From Novosphingobium sp. SG707 (lineage in GTDB: Bacteria; Pseudomonadota; Alphaproteobacteria; Sphingomonadales; Sphingomonadaceae), in the NCBI RefSeq assembly GCF_012275515.1, contig NZ_JAAZQL010000004.1, forward strand, positions 372,001 through 436,000: DNA of 64,000 bases. The letters run 5' to 3'. Within the stretch, counting starts at the first letter, position 1; every line of letters starts with the position of its first letter. The position numbers and the translations under genes were made by a program. Of this stretch, positions 26,552 to 35,903 are shown one piece after another. Below the pieces are notes generated by a model. It worked only from the letters and a program-made list of their open reading frames with translations, made no database searches and was not told the origin of the DNA.

Positions 26552-27766
26552 GTGAACTACGACCAGATTTTCGACGCAGCTATCGACCGCCTGCATTCCG
26601 AAGGGCGGTATCGCGTGTTTATCGACATCCTGCGCAACAAGGGCGCCTATCCCAACGCGCGCTGTTTTGCCGGACATAACGGCCCCAAGCCGATCACGGT
26701 GTGGTGCAGCAACGACTATCTGGCGATGGGGCAGCACCCCAAGGTGATCGCCGCGATGGAGGAAGCGCTGCATGACGTGGGCGCAGGGTCGGGCGGTACG
26801 CGCAACATCGGCGGCAACACCCATTACCATATCCAGTTGGAAGAAGAACTGGCCGACCTGCACGGCAAGCAGGGCGCGCTGCTCTTCACCTCGGGCTATG
26901 TGTCGAATGATGCCACGCTCTCCACGCTGGCCAAGATCCTGCCCGGATGCGTAATCTTTTCCGACGAATTGAATCATGCCAGCATGATTGCCGGCATCCG
27001 CAATTCGGGCGCGGAAAAGAAGGTGTTCCGTCACAATGATGTCGAGCATCTGGAAGAACTGCTGAAGGAAACCGATCCCAACGTGCCCAAGCTGGTGGCG
27101 TTTGAATCGGTCTATTCGATGGATGGCGATATCGCCCCGATCCACGAAATCTGCGATCTGGCGGAAAAGTACAACGCGCTGACCTATATCGACGAGGTTC
27201 ACGCCGTGGGCATGTATGGCCCGCGCGGCGGCGGCATCACCGATCGCGACAATGCCGCCCACCGCATCGACATTATCGAGGGCACGCTGGGCAAGGCTTT
27301 TGGCGTGATGGGCGGCTATATCGCGGCCGACAAGCGCATCATCGATGTGATCCGCTCCTATGCGCCGGGCTTCATTTTCACCACCTCGCTCTCGCCGGTG
27401 CTGGTGGCGGGCGTGCTGGCCTCGGTTCGTCATCTGAAGGCGTCGAGCGTTGAGCGCGATGGCCAGCAGGCGGCGGCAGCGGGCCTCAAGGCCATGATGC
27501 GCGAGGCCGGGCTGCCGGTGATGAATTCGACCACGCATATCGTGCCGCTGATGGTGGGCGATCCGGTCAAGGCCAAGAAGATCAGCGACATTCTGCTGGC
27601 CGAATATGGCGTCTATGTGCAGCCCATCAACTTCCCCACCGTGCCGCGCGGGACCGAACGTCTGCGCTTTACGCCCGGGCCGCAGCATACCGAGGCCATG
27701 ATGCGCGATCTGACCGCCGCGCTGGTGGAAATCTGGGATCGGCTGGAGTTGAAGCTGGCGGCTTGA
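26552..27766 (+). CDS. hemA: 5-aminolevulinate synthase
   Basis: PLP enzyme condensing glycine and succinyl-CoA to 5-aminolevulinate, the C4 entry to heme synthesis used by alphaproteobacteria. The 404-residue protein begins [23 protein letters not shown], matching the family start, so the GTG at 26552 is chosen. It shows the substrate-binding [13 protein letters not shown] and [11 protein letters not shown] segments, the [12 protein letters not shown] motif and the PLP lysine in [15 protein letters not shown] candidate FNR box lies in its 160-base leader. The gene ends 27 bases before a hairpin of the intergenic repeat. Confidence 0.96.
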   Translation: MNYDQIFDAAIDRLHSEGRYRVFIDILRNKGAYPNARCFAGHNGPKPITVWCSNDYLAMGQHPKVIAAMEEALHDVGAGSGGTRNIGGNTHYHIQLEEELADLHGKQGALLFTSGYVSNDATLSTLAKILPGCVIFSDELNHASMIAGIRNSGAEKKVFRHNDVEHLEELLKETDPNVPKLVAFESVYSMDGDIAPIHEICDLAEKYNALTYIDEVHAVGMYGPRGGGITDRDNAAHRIDIIEGTLGKAFGVMGGYIAADKRIIDVIRSYAPGFIFTTSLSPVLVAGVLASVRHLKASSVERDGQQAAAAGLKAMMREAGLPVMNSTTHIVPLMVGDPVKAKKISDILLAEYGVYVQPINFPTVPRGTERLRFTPGPQHTEAMMRDLTAALVEIWDRLELKLAA

Positions 27767-27791
27767 TTGCGGGGTTTTATGCCTCCGGCGG

Positions 27792-28001
27792 GCAAAGGGA
27801 CTTGTCCCTTTGCAATCCCATTAATGAGGTGGTGCCGGGTTGGCGAGGTCAATTGAACAGAATTTGAGAGCCTGCGGCGCGGAGAGTTTATGCTCAAAAG
27901 CGCCGCAGGCTTTAATTTTGAAACGCTGCGTCCGACACCCATTGGCCGAACCCATGGCACAACGCAGACAGTAACGGGAGCGCGAGGGTCTAGACCCTCG
28001 C
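27792..28001. repeat. Intergenic repeat element with a hairpin at each end (copy 2)
   Basis: Fills the convergent gap between hemA and pstB. Left hairpin: 27792-27800/27805-27813, followed by AATCCCATTAATG. Right hairpin on the minus strand: a 20-base palindrome at 27982-28001, followed by CGCTCCCGTTACTGTCTGCG and then the GCCATGGGTTCGGCC block (27958-27944). A perfect internal inverted repeat pairs GCCTGCGGCGC (27870-27880) with GCGCCGCAGGC (27900-27910). The right half aligns with copy 1 (7663-7769) in direct orientation. The hairpin next to pstB starts 14 bases after its stop. Confidence 0.8.
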
Positions 28002-28014
28002 ATCATCTCTTTTC

Positions 28015-28872
28015 TTACCCATACCTACCCGTCACATAATCCCGCATCGCCGCCGTCGCAGGCCGCACAAAGGCCTCACCCGAGGGCCGGAATTCCACCA
28101 TTTTGCCCATCAGCATAAAGCCGGTGTAGTCCGAAATCCGCGCCGCCTGCTGCAGATTGTGGGTGACGATGACGATGGTGAAGCTCTGCTTGAGCTCAAT
28201 CAGCGCCGTTTCCAGCTTGGCCGTGGACAAAGGATCGAGCGCCGAGGCCGGCTCGTCGAGCAACAGCACTTCCGGCTCGACCGCGATCCCGCGCGCCACG
28301 CAAAGGCGCTGCTGCTGCCCGCCCGACAGGCTCAGGCCCGACTTGTCCAGCTTGTCCTTGACCTCGTCCCACAGCGCCGCGCGGGTTAGTGAGGTTTCGA
28401 CGATCTCGTCCATTTGCGCACGCGAAACATTGCGGTGCAGCCGGACGCCAAAGGCGATGTTTTCATAGATCGACATCGGAAAAGGCGTCGGCCGCTGAAA
28501 CACCATGCCGATACGCGCGCGCAGCCGGGCATTGTCGCCGTTGATAGGCGCGCCGGAAGCGGGCGGCGCGTCCTCCACCGCCTCTCCCCCGCCCAGCAGG
28601 TTTTCGCCATTGAACAGGATCTGCCCCTCGGCGCGTTGGCCGGGATAGAGGTCGTAGATCTTGTTGAGCGTGCGCAGCAGCGTCGATTTCCCGCAGCCCG
28701 ACGGCCCGATCAGCGCCGTGATCTTGCCCCGCGCCACCGGCAGATCGACGCCGAACAGCGCCTGATGCTTGCCATAGAAAAAGTTCAGCCCGCGCACATC
28801 CAGCACCCGCTGCTCCATCGGCGGGGGCAGGATCACGCTGCCGACATCGGCCTGTTTGGCGTCAAAATTCAC
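28015..28872 (-). CDS. pstB: Phosphate ABC transporter ATP-binding protein
   Basis: ATPase of the high-affinity phosphate importer. The 285-residue protein has Walker [10 protein letters not shown], the Q-loop [18 protein letters not shown] typical of PstB, the signature [27 protein letters not shown] region (signature LSGGQ, Walker B VLLLDEP) and the His switch VTHNL. The GTG at 28872 overlaps the pstA stop (GTGA); an internal ATG before EQRVLDV would also preserve the domain. It is the last gene of the pst operon; phoU is not adjacent. Confidence 0.96.
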   Translation of the reverse strand: MNFDAKQADVGSVILPPPMEQRVLDVRGLNFFYGKHQALFGVDLPVARGKITALIGPSGCGKSTLLRTLNKIYDLYPGQRAEGQILFNGENLLGGGEAVEDAPPASGAPINGDNARLRARIGMVFQRPTPFPMSIYENIAFGVRLHRNVSRAQMDEIVETSLTRAALWDEVKDKLDKSGLSLSGGQQQRLCVARGIAVEPEVLLLDEPASALDPLSTAKLETALIELKQSFTIVIVTHNLQQAARISDYTGFMLMGKMVEFRPSGEAFVRPATAAMRDYVTGRYG

Positions 28873-29729
28873 GACTGATGGCTCCCGCGCGCCAGAGCGC
28901 GTCCGATGATGTTGGCGGCAAGGACGGTGATCGCGATCAACAGCGCCCCCACCCATGCCAGCGCGCGCCAGTCGTCAAAAGCCGACAGCGCGAATTGATA
29001 GATCGTGGTGGGCAAGGCGCCCATCGGCTGGGTCAGGGCAAAGGAGAGGTTGGGATTGCCCAACGAGGTGAAAAGCAGCGGCGCCGTCTCGCCCGAGATA
29101 CGCGCAAAGCCCAGCAGCGCGCCCGTCACCAGACCCGGCCGCGAGGCGCGCCAGATGATCGCGCGGATGACATAGCTCTTGCCAGCCCCGATCGCCATGC
29201 CCGCCTCGCGCAACTGGTTCGATTGCAGGCGCAGGATGTCCTCGGTCGTGCGCGTCACCACGGGCGTGGCCACAAAGGCCAGCGCCACCGCGCCCGCGCC
29301 CGCCGAAAAGCCATGCAGCGGCCGCACCAGAATTTCATAAACGAACAGGCCGATCAGGATCGATGGCGCGGACAGCAACACGTCGTTCAAAAACCGTACC
29401 ACCTCGGCCAGACGCTTGCCCTCACCATATTCGGCCAACCACGTGCCCGCCAGAATGCCGATGACCACCGCCATCACCATGCCGATCGCGCACATTTCCA
29501 GCGAGCCGAGGATCGCATTGCGCAAGCCGCCGGGCATTTCGGGCGGCGGCTGGTCCATGGTGAAGATATGCAGGCCGATCCCGTCCAGCCCATTGGCCAC
29601 CAGCGACCACAGGATCAGCAGCAGCGCAATCACCGCCACGGCGGTGGCCGCCATGGTCAGGCCGACAAAGCCATAATTGACCAGCTTGCGCCGGGCATGG
29701 CGGTCAAACAGATGCCGGTTGAACGCCAT
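28869..29729 (-). CDS. pstA: Phosphate ABC transporter permease PstA
   Basis: One of the two membrane subunits of the phosphate importer. The 286-residue protein has six predicted transmembrane segments and the EAA-type cytoplasmic loop ([31 protein letters not shown] region; key residues [10 protein letters not shown]) that docks on PstB. The start overlaps the pstC stop by one base (TAATG) and its stop overlaps pstB, so the operon is translationally coupled throughout. Confidence 0.95.
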   Translation of the reverse strand: MAFNRHLFDRHARRKLVNYGFVGLTMAATAVAVIALLLILWSLVANGLDGIGLHIFTMDQPPPEMPGGLRNAILGSLEMCAIGMVMAVVIGILAGTWLAEYGEGKRLAEVVRFLNDVLLSAPSILIGLFVYEILVRPLHGFSAGAGAVALAFVATPVVTRTTEDILRLQSNQLREAGMAIGAGKSYVIRAIIWRASRPGLVTGALLGFARISGETAPLLFTSLGNPNLSFALTQPMGALPTTIYQFALSAFDDWRALAWVGALLIAITVLAANIIGRALARGSHQS

Positions 29730-30667
29730 TACGCCTTCTCCCGCCCGATCAGCAGCCGCGCGCCCACCAGCGCGGCAAAGGTAATCACAAACAGTACCAG
29801 CCCCAGCGCCAGCAGCGCCGAGACATGAAGATCGCTGCTCGCCTCGGCAAATTCATTGGCGATGGTGGAGGCGATGGTCGATCCGCTGGCAAACAGGCTG
29901 CGCGGGAATTCGTGGCTGTTGCCGATGATGAACGTCACCGCCATCGTCTCGCCCAGCGCGCGGCCCAGCCCCAGCATCACCGCGCCGATCGCGCTGCGCC
30001 GGATATAGGGCAGCATGATCTTGCTCACCACCTCATAGGGGGTACAGCCCATGCCATAGGCCGCCTCGCGCACATGGGTGGGCACGGAGAGCAGCAGTTC
30101 GCGCAGCACCGTGGCGATATAGGGCAGCACCATGATCGCCAGGATCATCGCGGCGGTAAAAATATTCGCGCCATTGGGGATGCCCTCGAACAGATGGCCC
30201 CAGAAACTGTCGGGATCGACCACATAGAACAGCGGCAATTGCACATGCAGCGCAAACCACGGCGCCAGCACGAACAGGCCCCACATGCCGTAAACAATGG
30301 ATGGAATGCCCGCCAGCAGCTCGACCGCCATGCTGACATATTTGGCCAGCACCGAGGGGCAGAATTCCACCAGAAACACCGCGATCCCCACCGCGAGAGG
30401 CAGCGCCATCACCATGGCCAGCCCCGCCGTCACCAGCGTGCCGACAATGGGTCCTGCCGCGCCATAATCCTCGGCCACAGGATCCCATGCGGCGGAGATG
30501 AAGAATTTCGGCCCGAAATGCGCCAGCGCGGGCCAGCCCCCGATCACCAGCGCAACCAGCAGACCCGCCAGCGTCGCCATCAGCACCATGGCGGCGGAAA
30601 AGCACAGCGCCTGAAAAAACGCATCCTGCCGCGCCGCGCGCGAGGGGCCGGCAGTCTCCACGCTCAT
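29729..30667 (-). CDS. pstC: Phosphate ABC transporter permease PstC
   Basis: Second membrane subunit of the phosphate importer, 312 residues with six main hydrophobic segments. The cytoplasmic loop VPTHVREAAYGMGCTPYEVVSKIMLP contains the EAA motif (EAAYGMGCT). The ATG at 30667 overlaps the pstS TGA (ATGA), which fixes the start over the longer frame. A large periplasmic loop containing PVAEDYGAAG is typical of PstC. Confidence 0.95.
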   Translation of the reverse strand: MSVETAGPSRAARQDAFFQALCFSAAMVLMATLAGLLVALVIGGWPALAHFGPKFFISAAWDPVAEDYGAAGPIVGTLVTAGLAMVMALPLAVGIAVFLVEFCPSVLAKYVSMAVELLAGIPSIVYGMWGLFVLAPWFALHVQLPLFYVVDPDSFWGHLFEGIPNGANIFTAAMILAIMVLPYIATVLRELLLSVPTHVREAAYGMGCTPYEVVSKIMLPYIRRSAIGAVMLGLGRALGETMAVTFIIGNSHEFPRSLFASGSTIASTIANEFAEASSDLHVSALLALGLVLFVITFAALVGARLLIGREKA

Positions 30668-31677
30668 TTGTCGCCCCCAATTGCGCGCCATTGCTGGCGC
30701 ACCATGGCTTTGAGCGAGGCGGGCAGCGGCACATAGGACAGGCGCGCCGCCGTGGCATCACCGCGCGCAAAGGCCCAGTCAAAGAAACGCAGCACCGCTC
30801 GACCCTTTTCCGGGCGCTCCTGCTCGCGGTGCATCAGGATGAAGGTCGCGCCCGAAATCGGCCATGCCCCCGCCCCCGGTTGGTTGAGCAGCAGCACATA
30901 ATTGTCCGCAGCACGCCCCCATGGCGCCGCAGAGGCGGCGGCGGCGAAACTGGTCGGTTCAGGCGTCGGGAATTGCCCCGCTGAATTCTGCACGCGGGCA
31001 TAGCTGACCTTGCCCTTGCGGGCGTAGATATATTCGACATAGCCCAACGCGCCATAGGTCTGGCGCACGAAAGCGGCCACGCCGTCATTGCCCTTGCCGC
31101 CAATCCCGGCGGGCCATTTTACTGCATCGCTGGCCCCCACCGCGCGTGCCCATGCGGGCGAGGTCTGGGCCAGATAGGAGGTGAACAGGAAGGTCGTGCC
31201 CGAACCATCGGCGCGGTGAACCACCGTAATCGGGAAAGGCGGCAGCTTCAGCCCCGGATTGAGCGCGGCGATGCGCGGATCGTTCCAGCGCTTGATCCGG
31301 CCCAGAAAAATGTCGCCCAGCAAACCGCCCGACAGGCGCAATTGCCCCGGTCCGATGCCCGGCAGATTGAACACCGGCACCACCCCGCCAATCGCGGCGG
31401 GAAACTGCACCAGCCCCGCCTTGTTCAACTCTTCGGGCTTCAAAGGCTTGTCGGTGGCGCCGAAATCGACCGTATGGGCGATGATCTGACGCACCCCGCC
31501 GCCCGAGCCAATCGATTGATAATTCAGTTGATCGCCGCTGGCACCGGCATATTCGCGGGCCCATGCCTGATAGAGAGAGGCAGGAAAGCTGGCCCCCGCG
31601 CCGGTGAACGATTCGGACCAAGCGGGCGAAATCATCGCCAGCCCAAGGCCGAACGCCAGCACGGTTTTGCGAAACAT
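30664..31677 (-). CDS. pstS: Phosphate-binding periplasmic protein PstS
   Basis: Captures phosphate in the periplasm for the PstCAB transporter. The 337-residue precursor has a signal peptide (MFRKTVLAFGLGLAMISPAWS) and then ESFTGAGASFPASLYQAWA, the standard PstS start. Phosphate ligand regions include GSGGGVRQI, TDKPL and RADGSGTTFLF. GGTGGAG lies before the ATG at 31677. It is the first gene of pstSCAB, and a Pho box lies 55-75 bases upstream, so PhoB control under phosphate limitation is expected. Confidence 0.96.
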   Translation of the reverse strand: MFRKTVLAFGLGLAMISPAWSESFTGAGASFPASLYQAWAREYAGASGDQLNYQSIGSGGGVRQIIAHTVDFGATDKPLKPEELNKAGLVQFPAAIGGVVPVFNLPGIGPGQLRLSGGLLGDIFLGRIKRWNDPRIAALNPGLKLPPFPITVVHRADGSGTTFLFTSYLAQTSPAWARAVGASDAVKWPAGIGGKGNDGVAAFVRQTYGALGYVEYIYARKGKVSYARVQNSAGQFPTPEPTSFAAAASAAPWGRAADNYVLLLNQPGAGAWPISGATFILMHREQERPEKGRAVLRFFDWAFARGDATAARLSYVPLPASLKAMVRQQWRAIGGDK

Positions 31678-31732
31678 GGGCGATTCTCCACCAATGGGCA
31701 CACTTCGCCCACATCGGGCGCTAGACATTCCA

Positions 31733-31751
31733 TATGACAACTTTGTGACAA
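31733..31751 (-). promoter_or_regulatory. Pho box for pstSCAB
   Basis: Read on the minus strand, TTGTCACAAAGTTGTCATA carries two TGTCA repeats exactly 11 bases apart (plus-strand TGACA at 31735 and 31746), the PhoB-binding arrangement. It lies 56 bases upstream of pstS. Confidence 0.82.
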
Positions 31752-31840
31752 TCGCCAAGCCTCGACACTTTCGCGCCTTTTTGCCCAAACCGGCGGGAAA
31801 GGCGCGTTGCGGCCCGTCTTTGCCCTCATGCACGCCGCGC

Positions 31841-31859
31841 AATGTCATAGAAATGTCAT
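31841..31859 (+). promoter_or_regulatory. Pho box for the phosphate porin
   Basis: AATGTCATAGAAATGTCAT on the plus strand has TGTCA at 31843 and 31854, again 11 bases apart. It points towards the porin gene, whose ATG is about 208 bases further on, implying a long leader. No gene is seen in the 389-base region 31678-32066 apart from the two Pho boxes. Confidence 0.78.
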
Positions 31860-32066
31860 CTTCTTCACACCGCCCCTTTGCCGACAGGGCTTTATCGTCC
31901 CACCGACGATTATCTATCTATCCCGATGCGCATGGCGGCCCTAAACTGGCCCGGATGGATCGATGCGCCGACCGGGTCCCGGCGCAAACCGATCTCGGCG
32001 GTCGGTTCACGGCGATCACCGCCAGCCTCGCGGCCCATATGGCTAATGCCACAAGGAATTCGTTCG

Positions 32067-33581
32067 ATGGATTTGCTCAAGCCCTTTGCCCTGGCCCTGC
32101 TCGCATCGACGGCTCTGGCGCCGGGCACAGCGGCGGCATCGGGGCAAGCGGCCAAGCCCAGCCCCAGCCTTCAGGCCCAATTGCAACAGGCCCAGGCGCA
32201 AATGGCGCGGATGCAGGCGCAGATCGATGCGCTGGAAAAGAAGCTGACCGCGCTGACCGCGCCCAATGCGGCCGACGCCAAGCTGGCCGAGGCCAAGCCC
32301 GAGGGTACAGCGCCCGGGGCAACGCCGCCTGAAACGCCCACGCTGGCCTCGGCGGTGGAAACCGCGCGCCATGCCGATGCCACCGCCACGCAGGCGCTGG
32401 CCAGCGCGGAAAAGGCGCAGGGCGCGATCACCCTGACCCAGCGCGCCGTGGCCGCCACCAAATGGGCCGCCAACACCTCAGTCTCGGGCGAAATGTTCCT
32501 GAACCTGAGCAACATCACCCAGCACAGCGGCGGCGCGAACAATCCGGCCAGCGGCGCGGGCGTCAATCTCAAGCGCGCCTTCATCGGGCTGAACCATCGT
32601 TTCACCAACAAGGTTTCGGCCGCGATCCTGCTGGACGCCGACAATGTCACCGGCCAGCCCAGCACCGTCAACCCGCTCAACTCGGCCTCCGGGCTGGTGG
32701 GCAAGGGCGTCTATGTGCGCAACGCCTATGCCGAGGTGAAACTGCACCCCGCGCTGACCATCCGGCTGGGCGCGGCGGAAATGCCGTGGATCTCCTATGC
32801 CGAGGGCGCGGAAAACCAGCGCCATGTCGAGCGCTCGCTGCTCGAACGGGTCGGCTATGGCAATCCGGCCGACTGGGGCCTCCATCTTTCGGGCGACTTT
32901 CTGCGTCAGGGCAGCACCAGCCTGTCCTATGGTCTGGCCGTGGTCAACGGCGGGGGCTATCGTCAGGCCCGCGTGACCAAATCCATGGACATCGAGGCGC
33001 GCCTGTCGGGCACATGGAACGGGTTCTACGCCGCCGCGGGGGGCTATTACGGCAAGCGTGGCAATGACATCGAATCCATCGCGGGCACCACGGCCTCGTC
33101 CTTCCGCACCGCCACGCGGATCGACTTCATGGGCGGATACAAGAGTTCGGTGATCGGCATCGGCGGCGAATATTTCTATGCCCGCGACTGGAACAATGTG
33201 GCGATCAATCCGGCCAATTTCGCACTGTCACAGGATACGGCCAGCGGCTGGTCGGGATTTGCCCATTACAACCTCTCGCGCCAATGGCGGGCGTTCATGC
33301 GCTATGATCAGGTTCACCCCAACCGGATGACGGTGCGCGATTTACAGGACGATCTGTTTGTGGGCGGACTGCAGTTCTCGCCGCTGAAATATGTCGATCT
33401 GGCGCTGGTTTATAAGCGCGAGACGGTCAATGGCGGCTCTCTGGCCACCAGCAATGGCGTGATCGGTTGCGGCACGACGGCCACGCCCAATGCCTTTCCC
33501 ACGGTTTCCGGCCCTTCGGCGCTGTGCAAGGGCAATGGCACCTATGACGAAGTAGGGCTGTTCACCGCGATCCGCTTCTGA
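32067..33581 (+). CDS. Phosphate-selective porin (OprP/OprO family)
   Basis: Outer-membrane channel for phosphate or polyphosphate. The 504-residue protein has a signal peptide (MDLLKPFALALLASTALAPGTAAA), then an N-terminal coiled coil (about residues 30-65: SLQAQLQQAQAQMARMQAQ), a linker, and a beta-barrel with alternating aromatic residues starting near NTSVSGEMFLNL and ending in an aromatic-terminated strand (GLFTAIRF). The C-terminal Phe is typical of outer-membrane proteins. AAGGA precedes the ATG at 32067. The Pho box upstream and the divergent pst operon support a role in phosphate starvation. Confidence 0.88.
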   Translation: MDLLKPFALALLASTALAPGTAAASGQAAKPSPSLQAQLQQAQAQMARMQAQIDALEKKLTALTAPNAADAKLAEAKPEGTAPGATPPETPTLASAVETARHADATATQALASAEKAQGAITLTQRAVAATKWAANTSVSGEMFLNLSNITQHSGGANNPASGAGVNLKRAFIGLNHRFTNKVSAAILLDADNVTGQPSTVNPLNSASGLVGKGVYVRNAYAEVKLHPALTIRLGAAEMPWISYAEGAENQRHVERSLLERVGYGNPADWGLHLSGDFLRQGSTSLSYGLAVVNGGGYRQARVTKSMDIEARLSGTWNGFYAAAGGYYGKRGNDIESIAGTTASSFRTATRIDFMGGYKSSVIGIGGEYFYARDWNNVAINPANFALSQDTASGWSGFAHYNLSRQWRAFMRYDQVHPNRMTVRDLQDDLFVGGLQFSPLKYVDLALVYKRETVNGGSLATSNGVIGCGTTATPNAFPTVSGPSALCKGNGTYDEVGLFTAIRF

Positions 33582-34171
33582 TGCGTTTGGAAGTCATTCT
33601 GCTGGCGGCGGGATGGTCGCGGCGGATGGAGGGCGTGGACAAGCGGCTGATGCCATGGCGCGGGGCGCCGATGGTGCGCCGCGCGGCGGAATTGTATCTG
33701 GGGCTTGGCCTGCCGGTGATGGTGGTGGGCCGGGCGCGGGATGAGGCGCTGGCGCGGGCGCTGGGTGGGCTGGATCTGCGCCTGATCGCCAATCCCGATG
33801 AAGGCAGCGAGCAGGGCGCATCGGCGCGGGTCGGGCTGGCGGCCTGTATCCTTGACGGAGATGGCGTGATCTTTGCGCTGGCCGATCAGCCGCTGTTGAT
33901 GCCTGAGGATATTGCCGCGCTCGTTGCGGATTTTGCCGCCCATCGCGATGCTGTCATTATCCCGCGCCATGATGGTGTGCGGGGCAATCCGGTGGTGATG
34001 CCGCGCGATCTGGCGCTTGGGCTGGCAGCCCAGCCTGCGGATGTCAGCCCGCGCGCATGGATCGAGCGCCACGCCTCACGCATTGTCTGGCACGAGGCGG
34101 AACATTCGCGTTTCACCAGCGATATGGATACGCCGCAGGACAGGGATCGCCTGCGACAATACGAAAGTTGA
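33581..34171 (+). CDS. MobA/MocA-like nucleotidyltransferase
   Basis: A 196-residue nucleotidyltransferase of the molybdenum-cofactor type. The N-terminal LLAAGWSRRMEGVDKRLMPWRGAPMV region contains the nucleotide-binding LAAGxSxRM signature and downstream Lys; ALADQPLL and GNPVVMP match the metal and substrate loops of MocA/MobA-like proteins. Its ATG shares one base with the porin stop (TGATG), so it is translated from the Pho-controlled transcript. No molybdoenzyme or Mo-cofactor gene lies nearby, so the substrate could equally be a sugar or alcohol phosphate. The function is inferred only to family. Confidence 0.75.
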   Translation: MRLEVILLAAGWSRRMEGVDKRLMPWRGAPMVRRAAELYLGLGLPVMVVGRARDEALARALGGLDLRLIANPDEGSEQGASARVGLAACILDGDGVIFALADQPLLMPEDIAALVADFAAHRDAVIIPRHDGVRGNPVVMPRDLALGLAAQPADVSPRAWIERHASRIVWHEAEHSRFTSDMDTPQDRDRLRQYES

Positions 34172-34249
34172 TTCATCATTCAGGATGGCTAGGTTAGCCG
34201 TTCGAAGGCCCATGGGCCGCAAGCAGATGACAAGAGGAGAAGACCGGCC

Positions 34250-35032
34250 ATGAAACTCGACAAGAAGGTTTGCATCGTCACGGGCGCCGCCAGCGGCATT
34301 GGTCTTGGCATTGCGCGGCGTTATGTGGCCGAAGGGGCGCTGGTGGCGCTGGCCGATCTCAATCTGGACGCGGCGCAAGCCGCAGCCGCCGAACTAAACG
34401 CCGCAGGACCGGGTCAGGCCATCGGCATCGCCATGGACGTGACCAGCGAGGAGCAGGTCAATGTCGGGGTGGCCGAAGTGGTGGCCAAATGGGGCACGGT
34501 CGATGTGCTGGTGTCGAATGCGGGCATCCAGATCGTCAACCCGGTGGAAAATTTCGCCTATGCCGATTGGAAGAAGATGCTGGCCATCCATCTGGACGGC
34601 GCATTTCTGACCAGCAAGGCGGTCTTGCCGCATATGCAGGCCCAAGGTTCAGGCGCGATTCTCATGATGGGTTCGGTCCATTCCAAGACCGCCAGCCCGC
34701 TCAAATCCGCCTATGTCACCGCCAAGCACGGGCTGCTGGGTCTGGCCCGCACGATTGCGCGCGAGGGCGGCAAAAAGGGCATTCGCGCCAATGTGATCTG
34801 CCCCGGCTTTGTCAAAACGCCGCTGGTGGAAAAACAGATCCCCGAACAGGCCAAGGAATTGGGCATTTCCGAGGAGGACGTGGTCAAGAAGGTCATGCTG
34901 GGCGACACGGTGGATGGGGAATTCACCACCGTCGAGGACATTGCCGAGGTCGCGCTGTTCTTCGCCGCCTTCCCCACCAATGCGCTGACCGGGCAATCGC
35001 TGATCGCCAGCCACGGATGGTTCATGGAATAA
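34250..35032 (+). CDS. bdhA: 3-hydroxybutyrate dehydrogenase
   Basis: SDR enzyme interconverting 3-hydroxybutyrate and acetoacetate with NAD, used to mobilise polyhydroxybutyrate. The 260-residue protein has [12 protein letters not shown] for the cofactor, NAG in SNAGIQIV, the catalytic Ser in MMGSVHSK and the YxxxK pair in SAYVTAKHG. The C-terminal ending [13 protein letters not shown] matches BdhA rather than generic SDRs. A GAGGAGAAG stretch precedes the ATG. It is convergent with the LysR gene. Confidence 0.9.
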   Translation: MKLDKKVCIVTGAASGIGLGIARRYVAEGALVALADLNLDAAQAAAAELNAAGPGQAIGIAMDVTSEEQVNVGVAEVVAKWGTVDVLVSNAGIQIVNPVENFAYADWKKMLAIHLDGAFLTSKAVLPHMQAQGSGAILMMGSVHSKTASPLKSAYVTAKHGLLGLARTIAREGGKKGIRANVICPGFVKTPLVEKQIPEQAKELGISEEDVVKKVMLGDTVDGEFTTVEDIAEVALFFAAFPTNALTGQSLIASHGWFME

Positions 35033-35040
35033 AGCCCGGC

Positions 35041-35075
35041 GCCGGGGCCGGTTTTTCGCCTACACCGGCCCCGGC
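35041..35075. terminator. Bidirectional terminator between bdhA and the LysR gene
   Basis: 11-bp arms 35041-35051 and 35065-35075 (GCCGGGGCCGG type) around a 13-base loop TTTTTCGCCTACA. It occupies the 47-base convergent gap. There is no T-run after the stem on the plus strand, so it may be factor-dependent. Confidence 0.6.
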
Positions 35076-35079
35076 CCGT

Positions 35080-35862
35080 TCAGGCCGTCAGGTGCGCGAC
35101 CAGCGCCTTGACCTTTTTCTGGCGCCATTGCGGCAGGGGGGCTACCAGCCAGTAAGCCTTACGCGCAGGCTCCGGCTCGCCAAAGCCGGGGATGCGGCCC
35201 AAGTCGCGCCAGCCCTGCGCCAGGAGCAAAGGCACACGCGCGCGACCAAGCCCGGCAGCGGCCGCCGCAATCGCCTGCCCCGCATCGCCCACATGCAGGC
35301 CCGCCTCGATCCCCTCGCCCGCCGGATTGGGGTCGCTGGGCCATGCGATCCACTCGCCCTCGCCCACAACCGCCTGCTGGGCCTCGCCAATTGCCACGCC
35401 TTCCAGATCGCCCGGCCCTTCGGACAGGCGCATGGCAAGGTCGAGGTTGGCCTCGGTAAAATCGGTGGCATCGCCATCGACCAGCACGACGCGAATGTCG
35501 GGATTGGCCGCACGGAACGCGGCCAGACGCGGCGCCAGCCATGCTGCGAAAATGTCGCGCGGGGCGGCAATCGTGTAAACATGCGAGGATTGCCCCGCCT
35601 GCATCGCCTGCACCGCATCCTCAAATTGCAGGAAACCGGCGCGCAAAGGCTCCAGCCCCGCCTGCGCCTCGTCGGTCAGTTCCAGCCCCTTGGTCGTGCG
35701 GCGAAACAGCACCACGCCCAGCAGATCCTCAAGCGCGCGGATCTGTTGCCCGACGGCCGCCGGGGTCACGGCCAGTTCGTCGGCGGCGCGGGTAAAGGAC
35801 AGGTGACGCGCCGCCGCGTCAAACACGCGCAAGGCATTGAGAGGAAGATGGGTACGCTTCAT
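35080..35862 (-). CDS. LysR-family transcriptional regulator, short effector domain
   Basis: DNA-binding regulator, GcvA-like at the N-terminus. Residues 1-60 form the winged HTH (LNALRVFDAAARHLSFTRAADELAVTPAAVGQQIRALEDLLG). The effector-binding part continues from about residue 90, but the protein is only 260 residues, some 40 fewer than usual. Around IGEAQQAVVGEGEWIAWPSDP the expected segment between the two subdomains seems shortened. It is convergent with bdhA and close to apaG (41 bases); the target gene is not evident. Confidence 0.82.
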   Translation of the reverse strand: MKRTHLPLNALRVFDAAARHLSFTRAADELAVTPAAVGQQIRALEDLLGVVLFRRTTKGLELTDEAQAGLEPLRAGFLQFEDAVQAMQAGQSSHVYTIAAPRDIFAAWLAPRLAAFRAANPDIRVVLVDGDATDFTEANLDLAMRLSEGPGDLEGVAIGEAQQAVVGEGEWIAWPSDPNPAGEGIEAGLHVGDAGQAIAAAAAGLGRARVPLLLAQGWRDLGRIPGFGEPEPARKAYWLVAPLPQWRQKKVKALVAHLTA

Positions 35863-35903
35863 GGCGCGGGTTGTTGCGCGCCGCCGCCCACTGCGTCAAG
35901 CCT

